Assembly (NCBI RefSeq): GCF_024391045.1
Contig: NZ_JANFCZ010000029.1
Location: 1-49,306, forward strand
Length of the DNA: 49,306 bases
Source: Pseudarthrobacter sulfonivorans
GTDB taxonomy: Bacteria > Actinomycetota > Actinomycetes > Actinomycetales > Micrococcaceae
Reading direction: 5' to 3'
This document shows, piece after piece, positions 33,130-42,260 of this stretch (position 1 is its first letter; every line of letters begins with the position of its first letter). Under the pieces are notes generated by a model. It searched no databases, had not been told where the DNA came from, and saw only the letters and a program-made list of their open reading frames with translations. Position numbers and translations under genes: made by a program.

Positions 33130-33726
33130 GTGAGTCCCAAAGGCGAAGCAGGCGGACTGAAGCAGCCCACCGCAACTGGTGTGGCTTTGCCGGCAAGTGG
33201 TGCCCAGGGCCTCCTGTTTACCGAAGACCTCCCTGTCCTGGACGAAGACGCCGGCTACCGCGGCCCGACCGCCTGCAAAGCAGCCGGCATTACCTACCGC
33301 CAGCTGGATTACTGGGCCAGGACCGGCCTCGTTGAACCTGCTGTCCGTGGTGCCGCCGGATCCGGCTCGCAGCGGCTGTACGGTTTCCGGGACATCCTGG
33401 TTCTCAAAGTGGTCAAACGACTCCTGGACACGGGCGTCTCCCTTCAGCAGATCCGGTCCGCCGTGGAGCACCTGCGCGAACGCGGCGTGGAGGACCTGGC
33501 CCAGATCACGCTGATGAGCGATGGCGCAAGCGTCTACGAATGCACCTCCGCTGACGAAGTAATCGACCTCGTCCAGGGCGGGCAGGGGGTCTTCGGGATC
33601 GCCGTTGGCCGCGTCTGGCGCGAAGTTGAAGGCAGCCTTGCCTCCTTGCCGAGCGAGCACGCGGCGGAGCAGTCCTTTCCCGACGACGAGCTGAGCAAAC
33701 GGCGCGCTGCCCGCAAAACGGGCTAA
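33130..33726 (+). CDS. MerR-family regulator (Rv1830 type)
   Basis: 198 residues from GTG 33130 with GAAGGAGG upstream. The MerR DNA-binding part is unusual in lying after about 50 N-terminal residues: GPTACKAAGITYRQLDYWARTGLVEPAVRG, here read in two pieces, then QRLYGFRDILVLKVVKRLLDTG. The C-terminal half is not a known metal or drug sensor. Homologues lie at the same position next to gcvH/garA in other actinobacteria. It ends in a strong hairpin shared with the converging ParA-like gene. Confidence 0.9.
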   Translation: MSPKGEAGGLKQPTATGVALPASGAQGLLFTEDLPVLDEDAGYRGPTACKAAGITYRQLDYWARTGLVEPAVRGAAGSGSQRLYGFRDILVLKVVKRLLDTGVSLQQIRSAVEHLRERGVEDLAQITLMSDGASVYECTSADEVIDLVQGGQGVFGIAVGRVWREVEGSLASLPSEHAAEQSFPDDELSKRRAARKTG

Positions 33727-33739
33727 CGCAAGACAATAA

Positions 33740-33786
33740 AGAGTGGCCACCCGGACCTGAAGGATTCAGGCCCGGGTGGCCACTCT
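33740..33786. terminator. Bidirectional terminator
   Basis: AGAGTGGCCACCCGG (33740-33754) pairs with CCGGGTGGCCACTCT (33772-33786), with an inner CCTGA/TCAGG stem. Converging genes lie on both sides. Confidence 0.88.
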
Positions 33787-33811
33787 TGTGTCCGGGGTGA
33801 GCCCGGGAAAA

Positions 33812-34633
33812 TCAGCGCTGGGTCCGGTTGCGCAAGCCGCTGCCGGCCGCAAGAAGGTTGGCGAGCAGGGTGTCGAACAATGCGGCCGTGGTTTTGGCGG
33901 ACTCTCCCGGCCAGTGGTGCACGGGGTGGGCGGCGCCCTGGATCTGCTGCCAGTTCGCCTGTTCAGGAATCCGCGGATTCAGGAGCAGCTCGCCGAACAT
34001 GGACTCCATCTCGGCAAGCCGGTAGGTGTGTTCGGACGAGCCGCTGCGTACGCGGTTGGCCACGATGCCCGCGGCGGAGAGGTTGGGCGCAAATTCCTGT
34101 TTGAAGAGCTGGATGGCACGCATGGTCCGCTCCGTGCCGGCCACGGAAAAAAGCCCGGGCTCGGCCACGAGTGCCACTTTGTCGCTCGCGGACCAGGCCA
34201 TCCGGGTCAGTCCGTTCAGGGATGGCGGGCAGTCGATGAGCACCAGGTCGTAGCCCTCGGCGCCGGCGAGGACGGAGGAAAGCCGGCGGAGATCGCGGCG
34301 GCCAAGGTCCGGCCGGTCGTAGATGCCGGTGTAGGCGGAGCCCACGGCGACGTCCAGTACGGCCGGGCCGGATCCGTTCGAGTGCGCCCGCGCGGTCCAG
34401 GTACTGCCCGCAACGTTCTCAGCCAGCTTGGCGCGGCGAGGGCTTTTGAGCATCCTGCCGATGTCCAGCTGGTCGCCGGGCTGGACACCCAGGGCCGTGG
34501 TCGCATCCGCATGGGGATCCAGATCCACCACCAGTGTGGGAACGCCCGCGGCAAGCGCCGCAGACGCCAATCCTGTGGTGACGGAAGTCTTGCCGACTCC
34601 ACCCTTGAGGCTGCTGATGCTGACTACTTGCAC
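33812..34633 (-). CDS. Orphan ParA/MinD-like ATPase
   Basis: About 273 residues from GTG 34633; TTG 34645 is the longest alternative. Deviant Walker A SLKGGVGKTSV is followed by LVVDLDPHADATTALGV and LVLIDCPPSLNGLTRMAW. No parB, scpAB or partner gene lies next to it: its neighbours are a MerR regulator and pyruvate carboxylase. ATPases of this family position chromosomes, septa or protein complexes. The target here is unknown. It is clearly distinct in sequence from the ParA at 21451. Between it and pyc lie about 300 bp without a supported gene. Confidence 0.87.
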   Translation of the reverse strand: MQVVSISSLKGGVGKTSVTTGLASAALAAGVPTLVVDLDPHADATTALGVQPGDQLDIGRMLKSPRRAKLAENVAGSTWTARAHSNGSGPAVLDVAVGSAYTGIYDRPDLGRRDLRRLSSVLAGAEGYDLVLIDCPPSLNGLTRMAWSASDKVALVAEPGLFSVAGTERTMRAIQLFKQEFAPNLSAAGIVANRVRSGSSEHTYRLAEMESMFGELLLNPRIPEQANWQQIQGAAHPVHHWPGESAKTTAALFDTLLANLLAAGSGLRNRTQR

Positions 34634-34868
34634 TTGTGAGACCAAAACCTAACGCCGGATGCCGTGTTGGGGGTAGTGTTTGCTCCGGCAGTGCCGAAGC
34701 CGGGCGGCCCCTGCCGCCTTACTCATCATATGTGGCTATGCCGGCGATTACCGCCTCATCGGGGGAAACCGGCATGGCTTTGCGGTCCGGGCGGCGGACC
34801 GTTTCTGCCGGCGCCCGTCGATACGCGCGGGACATGACGGAAGTTTGTGTGACTGTGGCCACAATGAT

Positions 34869-34896
34869 TTGTGTTTGCCTGCACAGGTCTTAGACA
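34869..34896 (+). promoter_or_regulatory. Candidate promoter for pyruvate carboxylase
   Basis: TTGTGT (34869-34874), 16-bp spacer and TAGACA (34891-34896), giving a leader of about 35 nt. The rest of 34634-34939 shows no gene I can support. Confidence 0.4.
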
Positions 34897-34939
34897 CTGT
34901 CACCACCTATCGATACACCCGCGATGATGCAGGAGAAGT

Positions 34940-37900
34940 ATGTTTTCCAAGATTCTGGTGGCCAACCGCGGCGAAATCGCGATCAGGGCCTTCCGCGCCG
35001 GCTACGAGCTGGGCGCCAAGACCGTTGCCGTCTTTCCCAACGAGGACCGTAACTCGATCCACCGCCAGAAGGCCGACGAGGCGTATCTGATCGGTGAAGA
35101 GGGCCACCCGGTGCGGGCCTACCTGGACGTCGCGGAGGTCGTCCGGGTGGCTAAGGAGTCCGGTGCCGACGCCATCTACCCCGGGTACGGTTTCCTCTCG
35201 GAAAACCCGGACCTTGCCCGCGCCGCAAAGGAAGCCGGCATCACGTTTGTCGGACCGCCGGCCGAGGTGCTGGAACTGGCCGGCAACAAAGTGGCGGCCC
35301 TGAAGGCCGCTCGTGACGCGGGCGTTCCCGTCCTGAAGTCGAGCGAGCCGTCCAAGGACGTGGACGAACTGATCGCCGCTGCCGACGAAATCGGCTTCCC
35401 CATCTTCGCCAAGGCCGTGGCCGGCGGCGGCGGGCGCGGCATGCGCCGTGTAGACACCAGGGAAGCCCTTCCGGAAGCACTGCAGGCGGCCATGCGCGAG
35501 GCCGACGCCGCATTCGGTGACCCCACCATGTTCCTGGAACAGGCGGTCCTTCGTCCGCGCCACATCGAGGTGCAGATCCTGGCAGACGCCGAGGGCAATG
35601 TCATGCACCTGTTCGAGCGTGACTGCTCCATCCAGCGCCGCCACCAGAAGGTCGTTGAGATCGCACCCGCGCCCAACCTGGACGAAGGCATCCGCCAGGC
35701 GCTGTACCGCGACGCCGTGAAGTTTGCCAAGGCCCTGAACTACGTCAACGCCGGAACCGTCGAGTTCCTGGTGGACACGGTGGGCGAACGCGCCGGCCAG
35801 CACGTCTTCATCGAAATGAACCCCCGCATCCAGGTGGAACACACCGTCACCGAGGAAGTGACCGACGTGGACCTGGTGCAGGCCCAGCTGCGGATCGCGT
35901 CCGGCGAAACCCTCGCGGACCTCGGCCTCTCACAGGAGACGGTCAGGCTCCGGGGCGCAGCACTGCAGTGCCGCATCACCACGGAGGATCCGGCCAACGG
36001 GTTCCGTCCCGACGTCGGGAAGATCACCGGGTACCGCTCCGCCGGCGGCGCCGGTGTAAGGCTCGACGGCGGCACCGTTTACTCGGGTGCCGAGATCAGC
36101 CCCCACTTCGACTCCATGCTGGTGAAGTTGAGCTGCCGCGGCCGCGACTACCCGGCCGCTGTTGCCCGGGCCCGCCGTGCTCTGGCCGAATTCCGCATCC
36201 GAGGCGTCTCTACGAACATCTCGTTCCTGCAGGCGGTGCTGGACGATCCGGACTTCATCGCCGGGAACGTGGCCACCAACTTCATTGACGAGCGGCCCCA
36301 GCTCCTGAAGGCCCGGGTCTCTGCTGACCGCGGCACCAAGCTGCTCACCTGGCTGGCCGAGGTCACAGTGAACAAGCCCAACGGCGAGCTCACCGTGCAT
36401 TCGGATCCGGCGGCGAAGCTGCCTGCCGTGGGTGACCTGCAGCCGGTGTCCGGTTCCCGCCAGCGTCTCCAGGAGCTCGGCCCGGAAGGATTCGCGAAGG
36501 CCCTGCGGGAGCAGACGCCTGTCGCCGTTACCGACACCACGTTCCGTGACGCCCACCAGTCGCTGCTGGCGACCCGGGTCCGGACCCGGGACCTCGTGGC
36601 GGCAGGTCCGGCAGTCACCGCGCTGCTGCCGGAACTCCTGTCCGTTGAAGCCTGGGGAGGTGCCACCTACGACGTGGCGCTGCGCTTCCTGGGCGAGGAC
36701 CCTTGGGACCGCCTGGCGGCCCTTCGCAAAGCGCTGCCCAACGTCTGCCTGCAGATGCTGCTGCGCGGCCGGAACACCGTGGGTTACACGCCGTACCCGG
36801 AAGAGGTGACGGAGGCTTTCGTCAACGAAGCCGCGGCCACCGGCATCGACATCTTCCGCATCTTCGACGCGCTCAATGACGTGAACCAGATGGCTCCGGC
36901 CATCCGCGCGGTCCGGGCCACCGGAACTGCGGTGGCCGAGGTGGCCCTGTGCTACACCGGTGACCTGCTGAACCCGGACGAGAAGCTTTACACGCTGGAT
37001 TACTACCTGGAACTCGCGCAGCGGATTGTGGACGCCGGCGCACACATCCTGGCCATCAAGGACATGGCAGGCCTGCTCAGGCCCGCAGCAGCCGCCAAGC
37101 TTGTGGCAGCCCTGCGCGAGCGGTTCGACCTGCCGGTCCACCTTCACACCCACGACACCGCAGGCGGCCAGCTGGCAACCCTGATGGCGGCAGTTGACGC
37201 TGGCGTGGATGCTGTGGACGTCGCGTCGGCGTCGCTGGCCGGCACCACCAGCCAGGTCTCGGCTTCCGCCCTCGTGGCGGCACTGGCCCACACCCCGCGG
37301 GACACCGGCCTGGACCTGGATGCCGTCAGCTCCCTGGAGCCATACTGGGAAGCCGTGCGGCGCGTCTATGCACCGTTCGAATCGGGCCTGCCGGGCCCGA
37401 CCGGCCGGGTCTACAAGCACGAGATCCCGGGCGGACAGCTGTCCAACCTGCGCCAGCAGGCCATTGCGCTGGGACTCGGGGAGCGTTTCGAAGCGATCGA
37501 GGACATGTACACCGCCGCGGACCGTATCCTCGGCCACCTGGTCAAGGTCACGCCGTCGTCAAAGGTTGTGGGCGACCTGGCACTGCACCTGGTGGGACTC
37601 AACGCGGATCCCGCCGACTTCAACGACAACCCGCAAAACTACGACATCCCCGATTCCGTCATCGGGTTCCTGTCCGGCGAACTCGGCGACCCGCCCGGAG
37701 GCTGGCCGGAACCCTTCCGTACCAAGGCACTGCAGGGCCGCCGCATCAAGGTCCGCGACGTAGACCTCAGCCCGGAGGACAGCGCCGCGCTCAAGGGTGA
37801 TTCCAAAACGCGGCAGGGCACCCTCAACCGGCTGCTCTTCGACGGTCCCACCAAGGACTACCTGAAGAGCGTGGAAACCTACGGCAACATCTCGGTGCTC

Positions 37901-38335
37901 GACACCAGGGATTACCTCTACGGGCTTCAGCGGGGCGCCGAGCACGAAATTCAGCTCGAAAAGGGTGTCCGGCTGATTGCTTCCCTGGAGGCGGTCTCGG
38001 AGGCGGACGAGAAGGGCATGCGTACAGTGATGTGTACGCTGAACGGCCAGTCCCGTCCCGTCGTCGTCCGTGACCGTTCCGTGGTGAGCAACGTCAAGGC
38101 AGCCGAGAAGGCCGATCCCGCGCAGCAGGGCCACGTTGCGGCGCCGTTTGCGGGCGCGGTCACGGTGACCGTCAAAGCCGGCGATTCGGTCAACGCGGGC
38201 GACACCGTGGCCACCATCGAGGCGATGAAGATGGAAGCATCCATCACGACGCCGGTGGGCGGCAAGGTATCGCGCCTCGCCATATCAGCGGTGGAGCAGG
38301 TCCAGGGCGGTGACCTCCTCCTCGTGGTGGAGTAA
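34940..38335 (+). CDS. pyc: Pyruvate carboxylase
   Basis: 1131 residues, full length for the single-chain enzyme. The biotin carboxylase domain begins MFSKILVANRGEIA, with the glycine-rich ATP-grasp loop at 162-169 and EMNPRIQVEH. The carboxyltransferase domain begins at DTTFRDAHQSLLATR (Asp532 is in this motif). The biotin carrier domain carries EAMKMEA with the biotinylated Lys1097. It makes oxaloacetate from pyruvate, replenishing the TCA cycle and supplying the methylcitrate synthase substrate. AGGAG lies upstream of the ATG. Monocistronic, with a strong terminator. Confidence 0.97.
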   Translation: MFSKILVANRGEIAIRAFRAGYELGAKTVAVFPNEDRNSIHRQKADEAYLIGEEGHPVRAYLDVAEVVRVAKESGADAIYPGYGFLSENPDLARAAKEAGITFVGPPAEVLELAGNKVAALKAARDAGVPVLKSSEPSKDVDELIAAADEIGFPIFAKAVAGGGGRGMRRVDTREALPEALQAAMREADAAFGDPTMFLEQAVLRPRHIEVQILADAEGNVMHLFERDCSIQRRHQKVVEIAPAPNLDEGIRQALYRDAVKFAKALNYVNAGTVEFLVDTVGERAGQHVFIEMNPRIQVEHTVTEEVTDVDLVQAQLRIASGETLADLGLSQETVRLRGAALQCRITTEDPANGFRPDVGKITGYRSAGGAGVRLDGGTVYSGAEISPHFDSMLVKLSCRGRDYPAAVARARRALAEFRIRGVSTNISFLQAVLDDPDFIAGNVATNFIDERPQLLKARVSADRGTKLLTWLAEVTVNKPNGELTVHSDPAAKLPAVGDLQPVSGSRQRLQELGPEGFAKALREQTPVAVTDTTFRDAHQSLLATRVRTRDLVAAGPAVTALLPELLSVEAWGGATYDVALRFLGEDPWDRLAALRKALPNVCLQMLLRGRNTVGYTPYPEEVTEAFVNEAAATGIDIFRIFDALNDVNQMAPAIRAVRATGTAVAEVALCYTGDLLNPDEKLYTLDYYLELAQRIVDAGAHILAIKDMAGLLRPAAAAKLVAALRERFDLPVHLHTHDTAGGQLATLMAAVDAGVDAVDVASASLAGTTSQVSASALVAALAHTPRDTGLDLDAVSSLEPYWEAVRRVYAPFESGLPGPTGRVYKHEIPGGQLSNLRQQAIALGLGERFEAIEDMYTAADRILGHLVKVTPSSKVVGDLALHLVGLNADPADFNDNPQNYDIPDSVIGFLSGELGDPPGGWPEPFRTKALQGRRIKVRDVDLSPEDSAALKGDSKTRQGTLNRLLFDGPTKDYLKSVETYGNISVLDTRDYLYGLQRGAEHEIQLEKGVRLIASLEAVSEADEKGMRTVMCTLNGQSRPVVVRDRSVVSNVKAAEKADPAQQGHVAAPFAGAVTVTVKAGDSVNAGDTVATIEAMKMEASITTPVGGKVSRLAISAVEQVQGGDLLLVVE

Positions 38336-38345
38336 GGCCTGCAAC

Positions 38346-38406
38346 AACGCGGGGTCACTTCGCGCCAATCCGAGTGCTACGGACGGGCGAGAAGTGACCC
38401 CGCGTT
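38346..38406. terminator. Long bidirectional terminator between pyc and fadD
   Basis: AACGCGGGGTCACTTC (38346-38361) pairs perfectly with GAAGTGACCCCGCGTT (38391-38406), followed by TT. The 29-nt interior can fold further (TCCG/CGGA). Confidence 0.88.
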
Positions 38407-38443
38407 TTGGTTCTCGCGTCAGTTAGCTGACGCGTTAGTTGTA

Positions 38444-40261
38444 CTAGACGTTGGAGGTGCGCTTCGCGGCGTACATCTCCTCGATGACCGTTTCGAAGTC
38501 CTTCATCACCTGGGCCCGCTTCACTTTCATGGACGGGGTCAGGTGGCCGGACGCCTCGGTGAAGTCCGACGCGACAATCCGGAAGGACTTGATGGCTTCG
38601 GCCTGGGACACGGACGTGTTGGCCTGGGTGATGAGATCCTGCACCGCCGCCTTGACCACGGGATTCTCCACCGCCTCTTCAAGGGTGGTGGACTCCGGCA
38701 GTCCGTGGCGCTGCAGCCAGCCGGGGAGCGCTTCCTGGTCGAGGGTGACCAGGGCGCCGATGAAGGGCCTGTTGTCACCGACCACCAGGACCTGCGAGAC
38801 CAACGCGTCAGCGCGGATCTGGTCCTCCAAAAGGGCCGGTATGACGTTCTTGCCGCCGGCCGTGACGATGATTTCCTTCTTCCGGCCGGTGATCCACAGG
38901 AAACCGTCCTCATCGAGGCGGCCAATGTCACCGGTGCGCAGCCAGCCGTCGCCGAAGGTTTCCGCTGTCAGGCTTTCGAGGTTGTAGTAGCCCCGCATGA
39001 CGCAGACTCCCTTGGCAAGGATTTCGCCGTCGTCGGCAATTTTGACCGAGTTGCCCGGCAGGGGCTTGCCCACGGACCCGATCTTGATCAGGGCCGGGGT
39101 GTTCACGGAGATGGGGGCGGTGGTTTCCGTCAGGCCGTAGCCCTCCAGGATCTGCAGGCCGATGCCCTGGAAGAAGTGGCCCAGCCGTTCGCCGAGTGGT
39201 CCGCCGCCGGACACCGCATGGGAAACATTCCCGCCCATGGCCGCGCGCAGCTTTCCGTACACGAGTTTGTCGAACAGGGTGTGCTTGAGCCTTAGCCCCA
39301 GACCCACGTGTCCCGCCTGGCGGGCTTTGGAGAAGGCGATGGCGGTCTCTGCGGCCTTGTGGAAGATGGCGCCCTTGCCGCCGTCCTCCGCCTTGGTCAG
39401 CGCCGAGTTGTAGACCTTCTCGAACACGCGTGGGACAGCCAGGATGAACGTGGGCTGATAGCTCTGCAGGTCGGCGAGGAGGTTTTTGATGTCGGGAGTG
39501 TGTGCCACGGTGGCGCCGGCGGCAACCGCCAGGACCGAAATGAAGCGCGCAAAAACGTGGGCCAGCGGCAGGAACATGATGGTTTTGGCCTGCTCATTGA
39601 CGACGTCGCCCAGGATGGCCAGCGTGTTGTCGGAAAGCTCCACGAAGTTGCCGTGTGTGAGCTCGCAGCCCTTGGGCCGGCCGGTGGTGCCGGAAGTGTA
39701 GATAACGGTGGCCACGTCAGTGAGGCCCGCGAAGGTCCGACGCTTTTCAAGGTCGGTATCGCTCACATCGCGGCCCGCCTCGCGGACCGCGTCCAGCCCG
39801 CCGCCTTCGAGCTGCCAGACGTGCTGGAGAGCAGTGAGCCCCTCGGAACTGGCGGCCTGACGGATGATGTCCTCGTGATGGGCGGACTCGCCGAAGGCGG
39901 CGACGGCGCCCGAGTCGCCGAGATTCCAGGCGACCTGCGAGGGCGACGAGGTCTCGTAGATGGGCACCGAGACTGCCCCTGCGAACCAGATGGCGAAGTC
40001 CACGAGGGCCCACTCGTAGCGGGTGCGGGACATAATGCCGACACGGTCGCCGGCGGCTACACCGCTTGCGATCAGGCCCTTTGCCAGCGCGGAAACGTCT
40101 GCCAGGAACTCCTTTGCGGACACGTCCCGCCAAGAGCCTGCGGAGTCGAGCCGCGAAAACAATGCCGGGTTGCTGGACTTGGCGGCCTGCCGCAGCACCA
40201 GATCGGTGATGTTGGTTTCCGGTGGGACAACAACCAGTGGCGGAACACTGAATTCGCGCAC
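38444..40261 (-). CDS. Long-chain acyl-CoA synthetase
   Basis: 605 residues from GTG 40261, which has AAAGGAG 6 nt upstream. AMP-binding motif YTSGTTGRPKG at 188-198, then GYGLTETTAPIS, and WLRTGDIGRLDEDGFLWITGRKKEIIVT with the usual C-terminal hinge. It activates long-chain fatty acids with ATP and CoA. It resembles mycobacterial FadD15, which also lies near aroG and pknL (memory). It is divergent from the glucokinase gene, and a TACTGGTCAGTA palindrome lies between them. Confidence 0.93.
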   Translation of the reverse strand: MREFSVPPLVVVPPETNITDLVLRQAAKSSNPALFSRLDSAGSWRDVSAKEFLADVSALAKGLIASGVAAGDRVGIMSRTRYEWALVDFAIWFAGAVSVPIYETSSPSQVAWNLGDSGAVAAFGESAHHEDIIRQAASSEGLTALQHVWQLEGGGLDAVREAGRDVSDTDLEKRRTFAGLTDVATVIYTSGTTGRPKGCELTHGNFVELSDNTLAILGDVVNEQAKTIMFLPLAHVFARFISVLAVAAGATVAHTPDIKNLLADLQSYQPTFILAVPRVFEKVYNSALTKAEDGGKGAIFHKAAETAIAFSKARQAGHVGLGLRLKHTLFDKLVYGKLRAAMGGNVSHAVSGGGPLGERLGHFFQGIGLQILEGYGLTETTAPISVNTPALIKIGSVGKPLPGNSVKIADDGEILAKGVCVMRGYYNLESLTAETFGDGWLRTGDIGRLDEDGFLWITGRKKEIIVTAGGKNVIPALLEDQIRADALVSQVLVVGDNRPFIGALVTLDQEALPGWLQRHGLPESTTLEEAVENPVVKAAVQDLITQANTSVSQAEAIKSFRIVASDFTEASGHLTPSMKVKRAQVMKDFETVIEEMYAAKRTSNV

Positions 40262-40345
40262 TATAGCTCCTTTGATATCCGTTGACCCGCACAGGGTGTC
40301 CCTAAAGACTAATACGCCTGCTAAGTGGTCGTGCAGTCACAAACC

Positions 40346-40357
40346 TACTGGTCAGTA
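40346..40357. promoter_or_regulatory. Palindrome TACTGGTCAGTA upstream of fadD
   Basis: Arms TACTG/CAGTA around GT, 85 bp upstream of the fadD start and 82 bp upstream of the glucokinase start. The form resembles TetR-family operators that control fatty acid genes in actinobacteria; this is inference, and no such regulator gene is in the window. Confidence 0.45.
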
Positions 40358-40424
40358 ACATAGGAGTCAAAGGGTGCGGGTAGATGCGGGGGCTGCCTGG
40401 CGGAACCCGGCCGGGCAGCGCGCC

Positions 40425-40430
40425 TAGAAT
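40425..40430 (+). promoter_or_regulatory. -10 hexamer for the glucokinase gene (TAGAAT)
   Basis: TAGAAT ends 8 nt before ATG 40439, leaving no space for a ribosome binding site. Leaderless or nearly leaderless start. Confidence 0.5.
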
Positions 40431-40438
40431 GAGTCACT

Positions 40439-41524
40439 ATGTACGCAGCGTCCCCCCGTGAGCAGGCCAGTCCGCCCGGACGGCCAGTGCCTTGGCGGCA
40501 ACGGCCCCTTGTCCGCCGCCAACAGACCTGGCGCAGTGCGAAGTTCCGCGCGAACCCGAGGCTCGGGCGGAAGGGCCTGGCGATCGGCATCGATATCGGC
40601 GGCACCAAAGTGGCCGCCGGCGTGGTGGATGCTGACGGCCGGATCCTCAGCGCGGGGCGGCGGTCCACACCCGGCAGCGATCCGCGCGCCGTGGAACAGG
40701 TCATTGTGGAGCTGGTGGACGAGCTGGGCGCCGACCATCGGATCCGGTCCGTGGGCATCGGCGCGGCAGGCTGGATGGATCTCGACGGCGGAACAGTGCT
40801 CTTCAGCCCGCACCTCGCTTGGCGCAACGAGCCGCTGCGGGCGAACCTGCAGCGCCTGCTGCGCCGGCCCGTCCTGCTGACGAACGACGCCGATGCTGCC
40901 GCGTGGGCGGAATGGCGCTTCGGGGCGGGGCAGGGGGAGAGCAGGCTGGTGTGCATCACGCTCGGCACCGGCATCGGCGGCGCCATGGTGATGGACGGGC
41001 GCTTGGAGCGCGGACGGTTTGGAGTCGCGGGCGAATTTGGCCACCAAATCATCATGCCGGGCGGACACCGGTGTGAGTGCGGCAACCGGGGATGCTGGGA
41101 ACAATATGCCTCAGGCAATGCCCTCGGCCGCGAGGCGAGGATCCTGGCCGCGGCCAATTCGCCCGTCGCCCAGGAGCTGCTGGCCGCGGTGGGAGGGAAA
41201 CCGGACCTGATCACCGGCGCGATAGTCACCGAACTCGCCCTGGCCGGTGACGCCGCCTGCCGTGAGCTTCTCGACGAAGTGGGCGAGTGGCTCGGCCTGG
41301 GCCTGGCGAATCTCGCCGCCTCGCTGGACCCGGGACTGTTCGTGATCGGCGGCGGCCTCTGCTCAGCAGGCGACCTGCTGGTGGAACCGGCCCGCAAAGC
41401 ATTCGCCAGGAATCTGACCGGCCGCGGCTTCCGCCCCGCCGCCGGCATCGAACTGGCCGCGCTCGGACCCAACGCCGGGCTGATCGGTGCGGCGGACCTC
41501 TCGCGGGTCAGCAGCCGCGCCTGA
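40439..41524 (+). CDS. ROK-family glucokinase
   Basis: 361 residues. The ATP-binding loop is DIGGTK at 52-57, the catalytic region is LTNDADAAAWAE, TLGTGIGGAMV follows, and the ROK zinc site is CECGNRGCWE (Cys212, 214, 219). It phosphorylates glucose or a related hexose. The first 46 residues, Arg- and Pro-rich, precede the usual ROK start. The position of the -10 hexamer supports translation from ATG 40439, so the extension may be real. No sugar transporter adjoins it. The 61 bp after the stop include a short hairpin (GGAAGG/CCTTCC). Confidence 0.9.
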   Translation: MYAASPREQASPPGRPVPWRQRPLVRRQQTWRSAKFRANPRLGRKGLAIGIDIGGTKVAAGVVDADGRILSAGRRSTPGSDPRAVEQVIVELVDELGADHRIRSVGIGAAGWMDLDGGTVLFSPHLAWRNEPLRANLQRLLRRPVLLTNDADAAAWAEWRFGAGQGESRLVCITLGTGIGGAMVMDGRLERGRFGVAGEFGHQIIMPGGHRCECGNRGCWEQYASGNALGREARILAAANSPVAQELLAAVGGKPDLITGAIVTELALAGDAACRELLDEVGEWLGLGLANLAASLDPGLFVIGGGLCSAGDLLVEPARKAFARNLTGRGFRPAAGIELAALGPNAGLIGAADLSRVSSRA

Positions 41525-41585
41525 ACCTTTTGGAAGGGGGACCTTCCAGACGCGGGACTTTCGCGGGAACTTCTAGGCGCGGGCT

Positions 41586-42260
41586 TTAGACGCGGGCGCC
41601 GTCGTCGTTGTCGTCTTTTTCCTGCGGCAGTTTCATGATCAGGTAGACCACAGCCAGGATGAAGACCGAGACGATGCCCACTATGGCCAGCAGCGGCGCT
41701 GACCGCCAGAACATGGCTGACAGGAGCAGTGCAATCGGGCCACCCACGGCGCCAAGCCACGCGAGCATGGTCAGCGGGTCTGTTCCGGAAAGGCTTGGCG
41801 GTTCCGCCGGGACAAAATCGCCGCCGTCGTCCTCCACCGCATAGTCCCTCGGACCGTCGTTGCCGTCCGCCCGGTCCTGGTTGTTCCCGCCGCTTCCGGC
41901 GGCGGCATCGTTGGACCCTGACTGACCGGTGCCGCCGGTCCGCGCCGCCGCCGCGCGTTCGGCCGCGGACAACTCCGTGGGAGCGCGGCCGGCGAGGCCC
42001 AGGGGGTCAAAGTCGCTGAAGACCGCGGGCCGTCCGGAGGTGCCGGCCGGGCCCGGGCCTGGCTTGCCGGGATCTTCCATGCCTGGCTCGTTGTCCGGGC
42101 GGTCCGGATCGAAGGGTGCCGTTGCGTCCTCCGCCGTACTTCCGCCCGCAGCGCGGCCGTTCTCGGTGGAGGTGCCCTCCAAGCGGGCAACAAGATCGAG
42201 CCATACGGCGTCGTCCTGGTTTGCGCTCTGGTCCGGTGAACCTGAGTCCGGCCTAGTCAT
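41586..42260 (-). CDS. Uncharacterised protein with disordered N-terminus and two C-terminal membrane helices
   Basis: 224 residues. Residues 1-160 are polar and low complexity (Gly, Asp, Pro, Ala) and end in PAEPPSLSGTDPLTM. Two hydrophobic segments lie at about 163-185 and 190-211, with a short charged tail (QEKDDNDDG). No catalytic motif or signal peptide. The ATG overlaps the upstream hydrolase stop by 8 bases, so it is the last gene of a three-gene unit with two alpha/beta hydrolases. The function is unknown to me. Confidence 0.82.
   Translation of the reverse strand: MTRPDSGSPDQSANQDDAVWLDLVARLEGTSTENGRAAGGSTAEDATAPFDPDRPDNEPGMEDPGKPGPGPAGTSGRPAVFSDFDPLGLAGRAPTELSAAERAAAARTGGTGQSGSNDAAAGSGGNNQDRADGNDGPRDYAVEDDGGDFVPAEPPSLSGTDPLTMLAWLGAVGGPIALLLSAMFWRSAPLLAIVGIVSVFILAVVYLIMKLPQEKDDNDDGARV

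Noticed and set aside
34739..34893. 51-codon ORF before pyruvate carboxylase
   Set aside because: No ribosome binding site or leaderless hexamer, and it overlaps the likely pyc promoter. Composition does not suggest coding.
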